Source of the DNA: Acidobacteriota bacterium
GTDB lineage: Bacteria > Acidobacteriota > Terriglobia > Acidiferrales > UBA7541
DNA length: 7,974 bases
Assembly: GCA_003161495.1 (NCBI GenBank)
Contig: PMOP01000494.1
Coordinates: 2,512 to 10,485, forward strand
Direction of reading: 5' to 3'
Positions 6,517 through 7,974 of the stretch are shown one piece after another (position 1 is the stretch's first letter; each line of letters starts with the position of its first letter). Below the pieces are notes generated by a model, which searched no databases, was not told the origin of the DNA, and saw only the letters and a program-made list of their open reading frames with translations. The translations under genes and the position numbers were made by a program.

Positions 6517-7830
6517 TCAGCGCGCGGAGCCGCGGCTCCCGGCAAGCGACGGCGCGATGTCCCAGCGTCGCGTGTACAGCGGATACTGCACGGCAAATTC
6601 GGCGACCTCGGCGCGAATGCGGCGCTCGCGGTCGGCGTCGCCCAGATGCGTAAGCACGTCGGAGATCCACGCGGCGATGCGCGCCATTTCCGGCTCGAGC
6701 ATCCCGCGCGTCGTCACCGCGGGTGTTCCCAGGCGAATGCCGCCGCCCGTCATCGGCGGCGTGGGGTCGAAGGGAATTGAATTCTTGTTCACGGTGATGC
6801 CCGCGCGGTCCAGCGCCGGCTGCGCGTCCTTGCCGGTGATTCCGCGCGAATACAGATCGATCAGAAAGAGATGATTGTCCGTGCCGCCGCTGACGATGCG
6901 GAAGCCCGCTTTCGCGATTTCGGCGGCGAGCCTTTGCGCGTTCGCTACAATTTGTTTGGCGTACTCGCGGAATCCCGGCTCGGCCGCTTCCTTCAGGCAT
7001 ACGGCTTTCGCGGCGATGGTGTGCATGAGCGGGCCGCCCTGCGTGCCGGGAAAGGTGATGCGATCGAGTTCCTTCGCGTATTGCGCTTTGCACAGCACCA
7101 GGCCGCCGCGCGGGCCGCGGAGAGTCTTGTGCGTCGTCGTCGATACGTAATCGGCGTGCGGCACCGGACTCGGATGCATACCTCCTGCGACGAGGCCCGC
7201 GATGTGCGCCATGTCCACGAAAAACAGCGCGCCGACGGAACGCGCAATCTCCGACATGCGCGGAAAATCGATGATGCGCGAATACGCGCTCGCGCCCGCG
7301 ACAATCATTTTCGGTTTGTGCTCGCGCGCCAGTCGATCCAGCTCGTCGTAATCGATCCTCTCGGTTTCCTTACTCACGCCGTACGGAATAAATTTGTACA
7401 TTTTCCCTGAAAAGTTGAGCGGATGCCCGTGCGTCAAGTGGCCACCGTGCGCGAGATTCATTCCCAGCACCGTGTCGCCCAGTTGCAACGCGGCCATGTA
7501 AACGGAAACGTTCGCCTGCGTGCCCGAATGCGATTGCACGTTCGCGTGCTCGGCTCCGAACAGGGCCTTCGCGCGGTCGATCGCCAACTGTTCGGCTATG
7601 TCAACGAATTCGCAGCCGCCATAGTAGCGCTTTCCGGGATAGCCCTCGGCGTATTTGTTGGTGAGCACCGAGCCCATCGCTTCCAGCACCGCTTCGGAAA
7701 CAAAATTTTCCGAGGGGATCAGTTCAAGGCCCGTGCCCTGGCGGCGCCCTTCGTCGCGCAGCACATCGGCGATTTGAGGATCGACTTCCTGCAGCGGGCG
7801 GTTCATGTGCTGTGAAATTTTGGTGTCCAT
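6517..7830 (-). CDS. glyA: Serine hydroxymethyltransferase
   Basis: GlyA is a cytoplasmic PLP enzyme that converts serine and tetrahydrofolate to glycine and 5,10-methylene-THF, the main entry of one-carbon units. The 437-residue sequence is a full-length fold-type I enzyme. [13 protein letters not shown] (36-48) and [15 protein letters not shown] (58-72) form the N-terminal substrate region. [12 protein letters not shown] (100-111) binds the PLP phosphate, and [13 protein letters not shown] (205-217) holds the aspartate that contacts the PLP nitrogen and the adjacent His. The Schiff-base lysine is K235 in [28 protein letters not shown] (363-376) holds the carboxylate-binding arginine. The chosen ATG at 7830 has a GGGAG site 12 nt upstream. 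ATG at residue 9 ([10 protein letters not shown]) is an alternative start with no clear Shine-Dalgarno. The C-terminal tail (about 427-437, [10 protein letters not shown]) is an unconserved extension. It heads a two-gene unit with the glycosyltransferase. Confidence 0.97.
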   Translation of the reverse strand: MDTKISQHMNRPLQEVDPQIADVLRDEGRRQGTGLELIPSENFVSEAVLEAMGSVLTNKYAEGYPGKRYYGGCEFVDIAEQLAIDRAKALFGAEHANVQSHSGTQANVSVYMAALQLGDTVLGMNLAHGGHLTHGHPLNFSGKMYKFIPYGVSKETERIDYDELDRLAREHKPKMIVAGASAYSRIIDFPRMSEIARSVGALFFVDMAHIAGLVAGGMHPSPVPHADYVSTTTHKTLRGPRGGLVLCKAQYAKELDRITFPGTQGGPLMHTIAAKAVCLKEAAEPGFREYAKQIVANAQRLAAEIAKAGFRIVSGGTDNHLFLIDLYSRGITGKDAQPALDRAGITVNKNSIPFDPTPPMTGGGIRLGTPAVTTRGMLEPEMARIAAWISDVLTHLGDADRERRIRAEVAEFAVQYPLYTRRWDIAPSLAGSRGSAR

Positions 7831-7855
7831 CTATTTTGGCGGCTCCCGCACCTGC

Positions 7856-7932
7856 TGTAGCCCGCGTCTTCAGACGCGGGGTTCTTCTACGTGATTGACA
7901 GAAAACCCTCGCCTCTGAAGAGGCGAGCTACA
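7856..7932. repeat. Two-hairpin intergenic repeat upstream of glyA (element 2)
   Basis: The 77-bp element begins TGTAGC and ends GCTACA. The left half contains a perfect 8-bp stem, CCCGCGTC/GACGCGGG (7861-7868 with 7873-7880), with loop TTCA. The right half has CTCGCCTC/GAGGCGAG (7908-7915 with 7920-7927), with loop TGAA, the reverse complement of the other loop. The two halves are themselves imperfect inverted copies of each other out to GGGTT/AACCC. They are separated by about 20 bp. This is the organisation of REP pairs (BIMEs), which in other bacteria are spread by RAYT transposases. It lies about 25 bp upstream of the glyA start, so it will be in or next to the glyA leader. Confidence 0.75.
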
Positions 7933-7974
7933 ATACTGGCGGCACGTGAAAGCCTCGGTGTCGCCGAAGTTGTA

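Noticed and set aside
7895..7934. Possible promoter: TTGACA (7895-7900) and TACAAT (7929-7934) on the plus strand
   Set aside because: The spacing is 28 bp, far from the usual 16-18, and both boxes lie in the hairpin repeat.
7946..7974. Possible start of a rightward gene (GTG AAA GCC ...) at the window edge
   Set aside because: Only nine codons are visible, with no good Shine-Dalgarno and nothing recognisable. It could equally be the tail of a leftward gene upstream of glyA.

Overview
The window looks like chromosomal DNA from a GC-rich bacterium. Acidobacteriota is my best guess, based on the murB-ftsQ-ftsA-ftsZ arrangement, the protein sequence style and the intergenic hairpin repeats bounded by GTAGC...GCTAC. 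That assignment is inference, and no rRNA or other taxonomic marker is present.

Left part (1-3756, + strand): the distal end of a division and cell wall (dcw) cluster. It holds the 3' end of murB, then ftsQ, ftsA and ftsZ, and is closed by a strong intrinsic terminator. MurB makes the UDP-MurNAc precursor. FtsQ is the membrane-bound divisome connector, FtsA the actin-like membrane anchor, and FtsZ the tubulin-like ring protein. The sequence supports a TTG start for ftsA (1246) and an internal ATG start for ftsZ (2508), each behind a good Shine-Dalgarno sequence.

Middle part (3757-4934): an accessory stretch. It contains a 72-bp hairpin repeat, about 330 bp with no recognisable content, and a gene for an unrecognised acidic, Gln/Ser-rich protein. 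That protein has three copies of a QDLQxGN repeat and a histidine cluster. A 16-bp perfect inverted repeat follows, and its right arm contains the start codon of the next gene.

Right part (4935-7974): a small JAMM/MPN+ metalloprotease gene (+ strand) converges, with a 4-bp gap, on a leftward pair glyA -> GT4-type glycosyltransferase. A second two-hairpin repeat (7856-7932) sits immediately upstream of glyA, and the last ~40 bp are unassigned.

Most of the window is ordinary housekeeping DNA. The items worth a second look are the repeat protein, the inverted repeat over the JAMM start codon, the hairpin between ftsQ and ftsA, and the two related intergenic repeats. I do not see a convincing new multi-gene system.
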